NCBI GenBank assembly: GCA_900769985.1
Contig: CAAGIS010000028.1
Location: 1 to 12,187 of the forward strand
Source: Spirochaetia bacterium
GTDB taxonomy: Bacteria > Spirochaetota > Spirochaetia > Treponematales > Treponemataceae
Length of the DNA: 12,187 nucleotides
Direction of reading: 5' to 3'
Shown here: positions 6,471-12,187 of the stretch, in pieces
How positions within the stretch are numbered: position 1 is the first letter of the stretch
Layout of the letters: the number at the start of each line of letters is the position of its first letter
Notes under the pieces: model-generated
Database searches by the model: none
What the model saw: the letters and a program-made list of their open reading frames with translations, nothing else
What the model was told of the DNA's origin: nothing
Program-made: the position numbers and the translations under genes

Positions 6471-7997
6471 TTAATTTTCCTTTAATTTGCTCTCTTGAAT
6501 TTTCTCCTGCTTTGCCGATGTCACTTTGTAAATGATTCCCATTGTCTGAATGGCAATCAAAGGCATCATTGCAACAAGAGCGATCACTCCAAAAGAGTCT
6601 GTCCCGTTTATACAGTTTGCAGCAGCTCCCAGTGTGAATGACAAAACGAAAGTCGAAGTAAGAGGACCTGATGCAACACCTCCTGAGTCAAATGCAATGC
6701 CGGAAAAAAGCGAAGGAGAAAAAATCATTAAAATCATTGCAATTGCATATCCAGGAATTAAAATATATTTCAAATTAAAACCACTCACGGCTCTCCACAA
6801 TGACAGCCCGATTGCAATCGCAGTTCCGACAGAAAGGAAAATCAAAAGGAATTTTCTTTTAATTGTTCCGCCGGAAACGCTTTCAACCTGTTCACTTAAA
6901 ACCCATACAGCAGGCTCCGCGCAGACGATGATTGCACCGAGCAAAAGTCCGACAACAATCAAAAGTACAAACCAAAAACCGCCGTTTGCCATTGCCATCG
7001 TGCCTAAGGTTTTTCCAAGTTCACCGCCGGCTTCTGAAAATCCGCCGTTGACGCCTGTAAGGAAAATTGTAAGTCCGATAAAGCTGTATACAAAGCCTAT
7101 TATTAAACGTGCTGCCTGACGTGCAGTCATTTTTAAAAGCGTAATTTGAAACAGTATGAACAGCGCAAACAAAGGCAGAATAGAAACAGCCGCTTCATGA
7201 GCTGCACTTCTAAACAGATTGCCGAACGGACTGAATATTTGCCAGAAGACTCCGCCAGTTGCTGCAATTTCTGAAATCTCGGTGATTGCGTTTATTTGAG
7301 AAGTTTCAAACTGTCCTTGTGTCCTTAAAAAAATTGAATAAAGCAAAACCGCAAGAACAGGTCCTACAGAGCAGATTCCTGTCAGTCCGAATGAGTTATC
7401 GCTGTCAGACCGGACGGAAGAAACGCCAAGTCCGAGTGCCATTATAAACGGAACTGTCATAGGCCCTGTCGTTGCTCCTCCCGAATCGAATGCAATCCCG
7501 ATAAAACTGTCAGGCGAAAACATTGCAATAATAAAAAGGAATGTGTAAGAAATAAAAAGCGTCCATTTTATTGACAGATTCAGAACTGTCCGCAAAAGCC
7601 CAAGAGTGATAAATAAACCAACTCCGGCAGCAATTACAAATGTAAACGCATTTTTATTTACAAAATCAAAATAGCTTCTGACTTGATCTCCAAAAACCTG
7701 AATGTCAGGTTCTGCTGCCGTAACGATAAAACCGATTACAAACGCTGCTCCGAGTAAAAGAACAAGACTCTTGCGTTTTGTAAGTTCAGCACCACAATGT
7801 TCTCCCATCGGCTGAATCCCTAAGTCAACACCGACAAGAAAAATTGTAAGACCAAGAATGAGTAAAATTCCACCAATAACAAAGCGCGCTAACAGAATTT
7901 TATCAAGCGGAACAATCGTAAGCCCTAAAAAGAGTACGATTACCATCACTGGAAAAACTGAAGCTGCTGTTTCTTTTAATTTGTTCAGTACTTTCAC
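6471..7997 (-). CDS. DUF1538 membrane protein, two fused halves, putative cation/proton antiporter
   Basis: This is a polytopic inner-membrane protein with about 12-14 hydrophobic segments. It consists of two homologous DUF1538 units at a constant offset of 266 residues. AEPD (95-98) matches AEPA (361-364), GIAFDSGG (167-174) matches GIAFDSGG (433-440), and DNSFG (200-204) matches TDSFG (466-470). I recall that a pair of separate DUF1538 proteins (UmpA/UmpB of Halomonas) was described as a two-component Na+(Li+,K+)/H+ antiporter. Here both halves are in one chain, so the same activity is a reasonable but unproven guess. The longest frame begins at a TTG (8051) with no ribosome site. I prefer the GTG at 7997, giving 508 residues starting MKVLNKLKE, because the family-like N-terminus begins there and a promoter ends seven bases upstream. 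The P-II-like gene follows immediately. Confidence 0.85.
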   Translation of the reverse strand: MKVLNKLKETAASVFPVMVIVLFLGLTIVPLDKILLARFVIGGILLILGLTIFLVGVDLGIQPMGEHCGAELTKRKSLVLLLGAAFVIGFIVTAAEPDIQVFGDQVRSYFDFVNKNAFTFVIAAGVGLFITLGLLRTVLNLSIKWTLFISYTFLFIIAMFSPDSFIGIAFDSGGATTGPMTVPFIMALGLGVSSVRSDSDNSFGLTGICSVGPVLAVLLYSIFLRTQGQFETSQINAITEISEIAATGGVFWQIFSPFGNLFRSAAHEAAVSILPLFALFILFQITLLKMTARQAARLIIGFVYSFIGLTIFLTGVNGGFSEAGGELGKTLGTMAMANGGFWFVLLIVVGLLLGAIIVCAEPAVWVLSEQVESVSGGTIKRKFLLIFLSVGTAIAIGLSLWRAVSGFNLKYILIPGYAIAMILMIFSPSLFSGIAFDSGGVASGPLTSTFVLSFTLGAAANCINGTDSFGVIALVAMMPLIAIQTMGIIYKVTSAKQEKIQESKLKEN

Positions 7998-8003
7998 AAA
8001 ATA

Positions 8004-8032
8004 ATAATAATAATTCTTTTTACAGAATTCAA
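8004..8032 (-). promoter_or_regulatory. Candidate promoter of the DUF1538/P-II operon
   Basis: On the minus strand TTGAAT (8027-8032) and TATTAT (8004-8009) are separated by 17 bp. The predicted start base coincides with the G of the GTG start codon at 7997, so the transcript may be leaderless. TATTAT lies within a run of four TAT units, so the exact -10 register could slip by three bases. The rest of the divergent gap up to 8236 is AT-rich and shows nothing else I can name. Confidence 0.45.
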
Positions 8033-8236
8033 CTAAAAAAAATTCGGTCAAAAGAAAACATGAATTTTGATAGACAATTATTTTATTTTGCGTATGATTA
8101 AATTACAGATTTATAGAATTTAAAAGAATAAACATGTATTATTGTAGTACTTTTTTTTAGTTTTGATTTACCGGTATATGATAATTCAAGTAATTTAGAA
8201 GTTTGATATTTTATAAGAAAAAAAATTGGAGAAAAT

Positions 8237-9637
8237 ATGACAAAGCAAAGTAAAGTTTACAGGCATTTTGGCTCTCTGCCTTTTTATAAGGATGCACTTA
8301 AAATTGCGTTTCCTGTAATGGCTCAGATGCTGATTCAGAATTTAGTTTCATTGATTGACAATTTTATGGTTGCCGGTCTTGGTGATATAAAGATGTCAGG
8401 CGTAAATATCACCGGACAGATTTTATTTGCATTTATGGTTTTCTTAAATACAATCTGCATTGCAGGCGGAATTTTTATGACACAGTTTTCCGGTGCAAAT
8501 GACAGGCAGGGAATGAAGCAGACTTTTTGTTTTAAACTCTTTATCGGGATTTTTTCTACTGCGATTTTTATGTTTGTGTCGTGGGGAATTCCGCGGCAGG
8601 TTCTCGGACTTATGGTAATCGGGAACTCGCAGGCAGAACCTGTTCTTGATGAGGGCGTTCAGTATTTTAGGCTTATGGCATTTATCGGAATTCCGATGAC
8701 AGTGTCGACTATTATAGCTTCGTCTTTAAGGGAAATCGGGCAGGTAAAAGTTCCGCTTATAATTTCTGTAATTGCAACTTGTCTGAATACTTTTTTTAAC
8801 TGGATTTTGATTTACGGAAATCTTGGTGCGCCACGTCTTGAAGTTCGCGGAGCTGCAATCGCTACGATTATTGCCCGGTCTGCGGAAATGCTCGTTTTTC
8901 TGGTTTACTTAAAATGGAAAAAGCCGCCGTTTGTAATTAACTTAAAGATTTTTTTGAACATGAACTTTAAGCTTATAAAAGAAATTTTAAGCAAAGGCTG
9001 GAAGATTTTATTTTCTGAAATGCTGTGGGTAATTGCAGAAACTGTTACGACTGCATTGTACAACGGAAGAGGCGGCGCAGATGTTATTTCTGGAATGTCG
9101 GCAAGTTTTGCAATTGCAAATCTTTTCTTTATTGCGTTCAGCGGAGTGACTACTGCGACAAGTGTTTTAATAGGAAAGACTTTAGGGCAGGGAAAACTTG
9201 AAGAAGCAAAACGCCAGAAAATATGGCTTCTTAACGGTTCAATCTTTTTTGGGATTTTTATGACTGTTGTCGGGCTTGCGACGATGTTCTTGATTCCTGT
9301 CGTGTTCAGCAATCTGAGTGAAAACTCAAGGCAGATTTGCACGCAGATGGTTTTTGTAATGGCAGTGTATATGCCGGCGTGGGTTTACGTAAATGTTCAG
9401 TTTGCAGTTTCAAGAGCTGGTGGTGATACTACGATGGGAATGTGGGTCGATGTAATAACAAATCTGCTGATGGTAATTCCTGGAATGTTCATCATGGCAA
9501 AGTTGACTTTAATCGGACCTGTCGGAATGTATACGATTATTAAGGCTGTTGATTTTGTAAAAATTGCAATAGCTCATGTCTGGCTAAAAAATGAGCACTG
9601 GGTTAAAAACCTTGCCGCTGCAAATCAGAGTATATAA
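8237..9637 (+). CDS. MATE-family multidrug/toxin efflux transporter
   Basis: This 466-residue inner-membrane protein has about 12 hydrophobic segments and a typical MATE length. MATE proteins export cationic drugs or metabolites in exchange for Na+ or H+. The two-fold internal symmetry of the family is visible. The first half opens with ALKIAFPVMAQMLIQNLVSL, followed by IDNFMVAGLG (residues about 21-50). The second half opens with GWKILFSEMLWVIAE near residue 255. Other family-like segments are FMTQFSGANDR near 80-95 and GKTLGQGKLEEAKR near 312-325, the second a recognisable MATE repeat. The ATG at 8237 has a GGAG site six bases upstream. The gene stands alone: the DUF1538 operon diverges from it and the SRP RNA converges on its stop codon. 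The substrate cannot be predicted. The upstream promoter is not clear; GATAAT at 8180-8185 is a possible -10 without a good -35. Confidence 0.93.
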   Translation: MTKQSKVYRHFGSLPFYKDALKIAFPVMAQMLIQNLVSLIDNFMVAGLGDIKMSGVNITGQILFAFMVFLNTICIAGGIFMTQFSGANDRQGMKQTFCFKLFIGIFSTAIFMFVSWGIPRQVLGLMVIGNSQAEPVLDEGVQYFRLMAFIGIPMTVSTIIASSLREIGQVKVPLIISVIATCLNTFFNWILIYGNLGAPRLEVRGAAIATIIARSAEMLVFLVYLKWKKPPFVINLKIFLNMNFKLIKEILSKGWKILFSEMLWVIAETVTTALYNGRGGADVISGMSASFAIANLFFIAFSGVTTATSVLIGKTLGQGKLEEAKRQKIWLLNGSIFFGIFMTVVGLATMFLIPVVFSNLSENSRQICTQMVFVMAVYMPAWVYVNVQFAVSRAGGDTTMGMWVDVITNLLMVIPGMFIMAKLTLIGPVGMYTIIKAVDFVKIAIAHVWLKNEHWVKNLAAANQSI

Positions 9638-9640
9638 AAA

Positions 9641-9768
9641 GGCTCTCAAAAGAGTTCAGGTGGGCTACGGCACATCTGCCATCTGCATACCGTTGCTTCG
9701 TTCCCGATCTCGCGGGGTTTTGCAGCGACAAATTGCATAGAACCTGAACTCATTTAAGAGCCCTCGTT
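9641..9768 (-). ncRNA. ffs: Small signal recognition particle RNA (4.5S/SRP RNA)
   Basis: The RNA pairs end to end into one long hairpin: GGGCTCTT...GAGTTCAGGT at the 5' end matches ACCTGAACTC...GAGAGCC at the 3' end. The apical part reads GAGATCGGGAACGAAGCAACGG (complement of 9689-9710). This is the domain IV signature: a GGAA tetraloop followed by the GAAGCA asymmetric-loop strand that binds Ffh. The length, about 115-125 nt, fits the Alu-less small bacterial SRP RNA. It binds Ffh for co-translational targeting of membrane proteins. A good promoter lies just upstream, and the terminal stem is followed by TTTTTATA, so it serves as its own terminator. That T-run overlaps the stop codon of the convergent MATE gene. 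Confidence 0.92.
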
Positions 9769-9775
9769 GGCTTGT

Positions 9776-9804
9776 ATATTAACAGAAAACTGCCATTTTG
9801 TAAA
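9776..9804 (-). promoter_or_regulatory. Promoter of the SRP RNA gene
   Basis: On the minus strand TTTACA (9799-9804), a 17-bp spacer and TAATAT (9776-9781) form a near-consensus sigma70 promoter. The predicted start at about 9769 is five to six bases before the GGGCTC that begins the SRP hairpin. Confidence 0.75.
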
Positions 9805-9838
9805 GGCGCTAGTTGTCATTTGAATTGCAGTTTTCTTA

Positions 9839-9867
9839 TTGTTCCATATTGCATTTTTTTTTATAAT
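9839..9867 (+). promoter_or_regulatory. Candidate birA promoter giving a leaderless mRNA
   Basis: A perfect TATAAT (9862-9867) lies exactly where it would place transcription start on the A of the birA ATG (9874). The -35 at 17-bp spacing is TTGTTC (9839-9844), matching only the first three consensus bases. No ribosome-binding sequence lies between the promoter and the ATG. Confidence 0.55.
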
Positions 9868-9873
9868 AAATAT

Positions 9874-10914
9874 ATGGCGATAAAAGAGAAAGTTTTTCAG
9901 ATTCTTTCGGAAAATAAAAATTCAGTTATATCAGGACAAGTCATTGCGCAGGAATGTAATGTAAGCCGTGCTGCAGTCTGGAAAGCGATTTCTGCTTTAC
10001 GAAACGAAGGATGCAAAATTGAAGGAACGACAAATGGCGGTTATGTTCTTTCTGAAAGTCCCGATATTTTTTCAAAAGAAATTTTACATGCTGAACTTGA
10101 AAAAAAATTTCCGCAGTATTCAGAATGTCATGTCGAATGTTTTAAAGAAATTGATTCTACTAATTCTTATGCAAAGCGGCTTTTGTCAGAAGCAGGAAGT
10201 CTTCGGGACTCAAACGGCAAACTGACACCCGGCGGAAAAAAATACCACAAATCAATTTTTGTCGCAGAAAGTCAGAGTGCCGGGCGCGGACGTCTTGGCA
10301 GGACTTTTGTTTCTCCTGCAAAAACAGGTATTTATCTTTCTGTAATTTATGCGCCTGAAAACAGCATTGAAGAACCTGCAAAACTGACAGCTTTTTCTGC
10401 AGTTGCTGTCTGCCGTGTTTTAAAAGAGCTTTATGACGTTCAGCCAAAAATAAAGTGGATTAATGATATTTATATAAACGAAAAAAAAGTCGCAGGAATT
10501 TTAACAGAAGGTTTTGTAAATTTTGAAACTTCCAGAATTGAATCTGCCGTTGTCGGAATAGGAATAAATATTTCTGATAATCCTGAGTTTTTTTCTTCAG
10601 GGCTTGAAAACATTGCAGGATCAATAAACGGAAATTGTAAAAACGAAATTCCGCGCTGCACTCTTGCCGCCAGAATTGCAGGCGAAGTTTTTGGAATTTT
10701 TGAAGAAGATTCTAGTCATGTCATTGAAGAGTACAGGCGTGATTCTTTTTTAATAGGAAAAACTGTTGAAGTCCACCCGTTTATTACAGAAGACAAATCT
10801 GTTTACGAAGCAAAAGTTATTGATATTGACGATAGTGTCCGTCTTGTTGTGGAATTGCCCGACGGCTCAAAGCAATTTTTAAATTCTGGCGAAGTTTCGC
10901 TCCATTCTGTGTAA
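9874..10914 (+). CDS. birA: BirA, biotin-protein ligase with N-terminal repressor domain
   Basis: This cytosolic enzyme activates biotin to biotinyl-AMP and attaches it to the biotin carrier lysine of carboxylases. Class II members like this one also repress biotin genes. Residues about 1-60 are a winged helix-turn-helix (VIAQECNVSRAAVWKAISAL) ending in the wing GTTNGGYVL. The catalytic domain has EIDSTNSYAK, the biotin/AMP loop GRGRLGR (137-143), KWIND (194-198, usually KWPND) and VVGIGINI. The C-terminal SH3-like domain begins near LIGKTVEV. At 346 residues it is longer than the usual 320-330, mainly from a Gly/Lys-rich insertion SLRDSNGKLTPGGKK before the FVAES strand. The frame is open upstream to a TTG at 9772, but that extension crosses the SRP promoter, is unlike BirA and is rejected. 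The ATG at 9874 starts the helix-turn-helix correctly. Confidence 0.95.
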   Translation: MAIKEKVFQILSENKNSVISGQVIAQECNVSRAAVWKAISALRNEGCKIEGTTNGGYVLSESPDIFSKEILHAELEKKFPQYSECHVECFKEIDSTNSYAKRLLSEAGSLRDSNGKLTPGGKKYHKSIFVAESQSAGRGRLGRTFVSPAKTGIYLSVIYAPENSIEEPAKLTAFSAVAVCRVLKELYDVQPKIKWINDIYINEKKVAGILTEGFVNFETSRIESAVVGIGINISDNPEFFSSGLENIAGSINGNCKNEIPRCTLAARIAGEVFGIFEEDSSHVIEEYRRDSFLIGKTVEVHPFITEDKSVYEAKVIDIDDSVRLVVELPDGSKQFLNSGEVSLHSV

Positions 10915-10926
10915 TGCGCCGTGTAA

Positions 10927-11205
10927 TTGCTGTCGTGCAATCGGTCTGTTTATTGGTTTGACGAAAGATTATGTTGTATATTGAAAGGGAAGTGTGTGCT
11001 TGAACATCTGGCTATCTCCACAATTGACGAATAGCCGCCGTAGTGGTCAGACTCATTGCATTTCATATTTTCCGAATCTCACGAACTACGAGAACTTCTT
11101 GAAAGCTACGAACAAGTCCAGCGGGTTCATAATTATCCGATTCTTGCAGCAAAGCAATGGCTGCACATTACTACTGCATTTATCGTAAAATATGGGCTGG
11201 TTTGA
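10927..11205 (+). pseudogene. Possible decayed protein-coding remnant, unidentified
   Basis: One plus-strand frame reads like protein but is broken by two TAG codons nine bases apart (11032 and 11041). Before them it gives a segment including VLEHLAISTIDE. After them it gives 53 residues with a convincing amphipathic stretch, SHELRELLESYEQVQRV, ending at TGA 11203-11205. The second part has the purine-first codon pattern of coding DNA. There is no clear start codon or ribosome site. I do not recognise the family. A competing 64-codon frame (10994-11188) with a GTG start looks less protein-like. This could be chance; the two adjacent stops make a disrupted gene the best coding explanation. Confidence 0.3.
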
Positions 11206-11250
11206 TTCCCATTTAAATTCAGATTTATTTCATGACCATTATCCATATCT

Positions 11251-11295
11251 AGGAAAGTGCTGATTAACACTTGAAGCGATTACTCAGCGCTTCCT
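11251..11295. repeat. Palindromic repeat element, copy 2
   Basis: This 45-base copy of the element at 1283-1326 has the same 20-base loop. Its arms are AGGAAAGTGCTGA and TCAGCGCTTCCT: one bulged A and one G-U replace perfect pairs, so the hairpin survives. On the plus strand AAGATTCTTTTTT follows, so this copy might also terminate plus-strand transcription, though the T-run is some seven bases from the stem. No target-site duplication is evident around either copy. Confidence 0.85.
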
Positions 11296-11394
11296 AAGAT
11301 TCTTTTTTAGAAGTAACTGGCTGACCGATGGCTTTTTGAATGATTAGAACTACAAACTTTTTTTCTTTTCCATGAATATCCCCAAAAAAATTAA

Positions 11395-11465
11395 CGTTTC
11401 TGTTGACAGTAATCGTTTTATGCTTTATATTACTCTTGATAGAAACGTATCTTTGTATAGAAACG
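11395..11465 (+). promoter_or_regulatory. Three AGAAACG motifs around the trpE promoter, candidate operators
   Basis: AGAAACG occurs inverted at 11395-11401, immediately before the -35. It occurs direct at 11441-11447 and 11459-11465, just after the start site. The two downstream copies lie in a shared ATAGAAACG nonamer 18 bases apart, each flanked by short dyads (GATA...TATC; TATA...TATA). The placement suits a repressor. The cognate protein is unknown, and the sites do not match the classic TrpR box. Confidence 0.45.
11403..11431 (+). promoter_or_regulatory. trpE promoter, near-consensus sigma70
   Basis: TTGACA (11403-11408, perfect) and TATATT (11426-11431, five of six) are separated by 17 bp. 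Transcription would start near 11438, leaving a leader of about 70 bases. The leader has no Trp codon cluster, so classic trp attenuation is not apparent. Confidence 0.8.
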
Positions 11466-11508
11466 ATATATTTCGGTTTACTTAGTACAAAGACTTATGA
11501 GGGTAATT

Positions 11509-12187
11509 ATGGAAAAACGAAACGATTCAATTTATAAATGTATTTCAAATTCAAGATACACGCCGTATCTTCTGGCAAAAAAAATCGGTGCAAAGGGAAT
11601 TCTTGAGTCTGCGAGTTTTCAAAAGGGGCGCGAACGCTATTCAATTTTGATGACTGAAGAAGCGTTTAAAATCGTTCAGGAAGATGATGAAATTTATTTT
11701 GATGTCGAAGGCAAAAAAATTGCTTTTGATGATTCTGGAATTGAAAGCCGCGATGCGTTAGGACGCAAAAAGCCGTGCGACATTCTTGATGCGCTTTTGT
11801 ATGTTGCAAGAGAAAATCCTACTCCAGAAGGAAGTCTTGCAGAAATTCCGCTTCCTGCTTCGGGGCTTGGTTATTTGAGCTACGAGTTTGCAAAGCATTG
11901 CGACAACATCCGTTTTTTTGAACAGAAAGATGATTTGAACATTCCGGAAAGTCTTTTTATTACAGGTCATCTTTACATAGTTTTTGACCATTATACAGAA
12001 CAGATTCATATTTTCGGCTTGAATTACAATGAGCACCAGATTGATTTGAATGCTGCCCTTGAACGCCTTTTAAAGCGAATGAACGATATGGATTTTTCTT
12101 ATGTCGAAGAAGAAAACCAGAAGTTCAATTATAAAATGATTACCGACCTTGAAAAATCAAAAGCAGAATATATCGACAAAGTAAAAA
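11509..12187 (+). CDS. trpE: Anthranilate synthase component I (TrpE), 3' end cut by window edge
   Basis: This enzyme makes anthranilate from chorismate and ammonia (supplied by TrpG) in the first committed step of tryptophan synthesis. The 226 visible residues cover the N-terminal domain and the start of the chorismate-binding domain. Landmarks are ILES (31-34), corresponding to the LLES element that binds feedback-inhibiting tryptophan, RYSIL (43-47), GLGYLSYE (119-126), the PESLFITGHLYIVFDH strand region (146-161), and KSKAEYIDKVK at the edge, the usual lead into the chorismate domain. The ATG at 11509 has a GAGGG ribosome site at 11499-11503. PabB is the main alternative, but the ILES motif and N-terminal layout favour TrpE. 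It is probably the first gene of a trp operon continuing beyond the window (inference), controlled by the promoter and possible operators just upstream. Confidence 0.88.
   Translation, partial: MEKRNDSIYKCISNSRYTPYLLAKKIGAKGILESASFQKGRERYSILMTEEAFKIVQEDDEIYFDVEGKKIAFDDSGIESRDALGRKKPCDILDALLYVARENPTPEGSLAEIPLPASGLGYLSYEFAKHCDNIRFFEQKDDLNIPESLFITGHLYIVFDHYTEQIHIFGLNYNEHQIDLNAALERLLKRMNDMDFSYVEEENQKFNYKMITDLEKSKAEYIDKVK

Larger units (their letters stand above)
11294..11494 (-). pseudogene. Start-less open frame, possible C-terminal gene remnant
   Basis: A 66-codon open frame ends at a TAG on the edge of the palindromic repeat. Its last 30 residues look protein-like (KKFVVLIIQKAIGQPVTSKK near the end). 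It contains no ATG, GTG or TTG, is preceded by a stop, and runs antisense through the trpE promoter. It may be the tail of a lost gene or chance in AT-rich DNA. No family is recognised. Confidence 0.2.
10915..11508. other. Gene-poor stretch between birA and trpE
   Basis: These 594 bases contain no intact gene. They hold a possible decayed coding remnant on the plus strand (10927-11205), a short plus-strand frame 11192-11263 (MGWFDSHLNSDLFHDHYPYL...) without a ribosome site that runs into the repeat, the palindromic repeat (11251-11295), a start-less open frame on the minus strand (11294-11494), and the trpE promoter with candidate operators. GGCTAT/ATAGCC near 11010-11036 could form a weak hairpin. 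No tRNA or riboswitch was recognised. Confidence 0.6.

Noticed and set aside
6550..7119. Plus-strand open frame of 189 codons
   Set aside because: It is the antisense shadow of the DUF1538 gene; its Pro/Ile/Lys-rich composition is the complement of membrane-segment codons.
8905..9342. Minus-strand open frame of 145 codons
   Set aside because: It is antisense to the MATE transporter and has no family resemblance.
9772..9873. N-terminal extension of BirA from TTG 9772
   Set aside because: The 34 extra residues are Cys/Phe-rich and unlike BirA, have no ribosome site, and overlap the SRP RNA promoter.
11438..11508. trp attenuator leader peptide or T-box
   Set aside because: There is no short frame with clustered Trp codons, no T-box motif and no terminator hairpin before trpE.
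1..12187. CRISPR array, tRNA or prophage
   Set aside because: No regularly spaced direct repeats, no tRNA T-arm with a matching acceptor, and no phage structural or integrase genes were seen on either strand.

Overview
The window looks like a chromosomal segment from a low-GC Gram-negative bacterium. The gene set, the A/T-rich third codon positions and the protein style (many Lys/Asn/Ile/Phe) fit a host-associated Treponema-like spirochaete. That assignment is an inference from sequence character, with no marker gene to fix it. Almost all of the window is ordinary housekeeping and transport genes. The less ordinary parts are two non-coding RNA genes, a palindromic repeat present twice, and a transporter/regulator pair in which both members are internally duplicated.

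Layout. Bases 1-1252 (minus strand): an Lrp/AsnC-type regulator followed, with a one-base stop/start overlap, by a class I/II PLP-dependent aminotransferase that runs off the left edge. Bases 1253-1571: a divergent intergenic region with three consecutive hairpins, the first being copy 1 of the palindromic repeat. Bases 1572-5508 (plus): sbcD-sbcC, the nuclease and ATPase subunits of the SbcCD (Mre11-Rad50-like) DNA-end and hairpin processing complex. Bases about 5540-5775 (minus): a free-standing small RNA gene with its own promoter, closing stem and terminator, whose rod-like fold resembles 6S RNA. Bases 5811-7997 (minus): a two-gene operon for a DUF1538 membrane protein made of two homologous halves and a P-II-like protein also made of two homologous halves.

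Bases 8237-9637 (plus): a MATE-family efflux transporter. Bases 9641-9768 (minus): the small SRP RNA (4.5S/ffs type), with a good promoter and a terminator touching the MATE stop codon. Bases 9874-10914 (plus): birA, the biotin-protein ligase/repressor, probably translated from a leaderless transcript. Bases 10915-11508: about 600 bases without an intact gene, holding possible decayed coding remnants on both strands, copy 2 of the palindromic repeat, and a near-consensus promoter with candidate operators. Bases 11509-end (plus): trpE, anthranilate synthase component I, cut by the right edge.

How the genes relate. The lrp-aminotransferase pair and trpE belong to amino-acid metabolism, and each is preceded by a copy of the same palindromic element. 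SbcCD is a hairpin-processing nuclease and is unrelated in function to its neighbours. The DUF1538/P-II pair forms one transport unit, most likely cation transport with a regulatory subunit. 6S-like RNA, SRP RNA, birA and sbcDC are independent housekeeping transcription units. I see no CRISPR array, tRNA, rRNA, intact insertion sequence or prophage gene.
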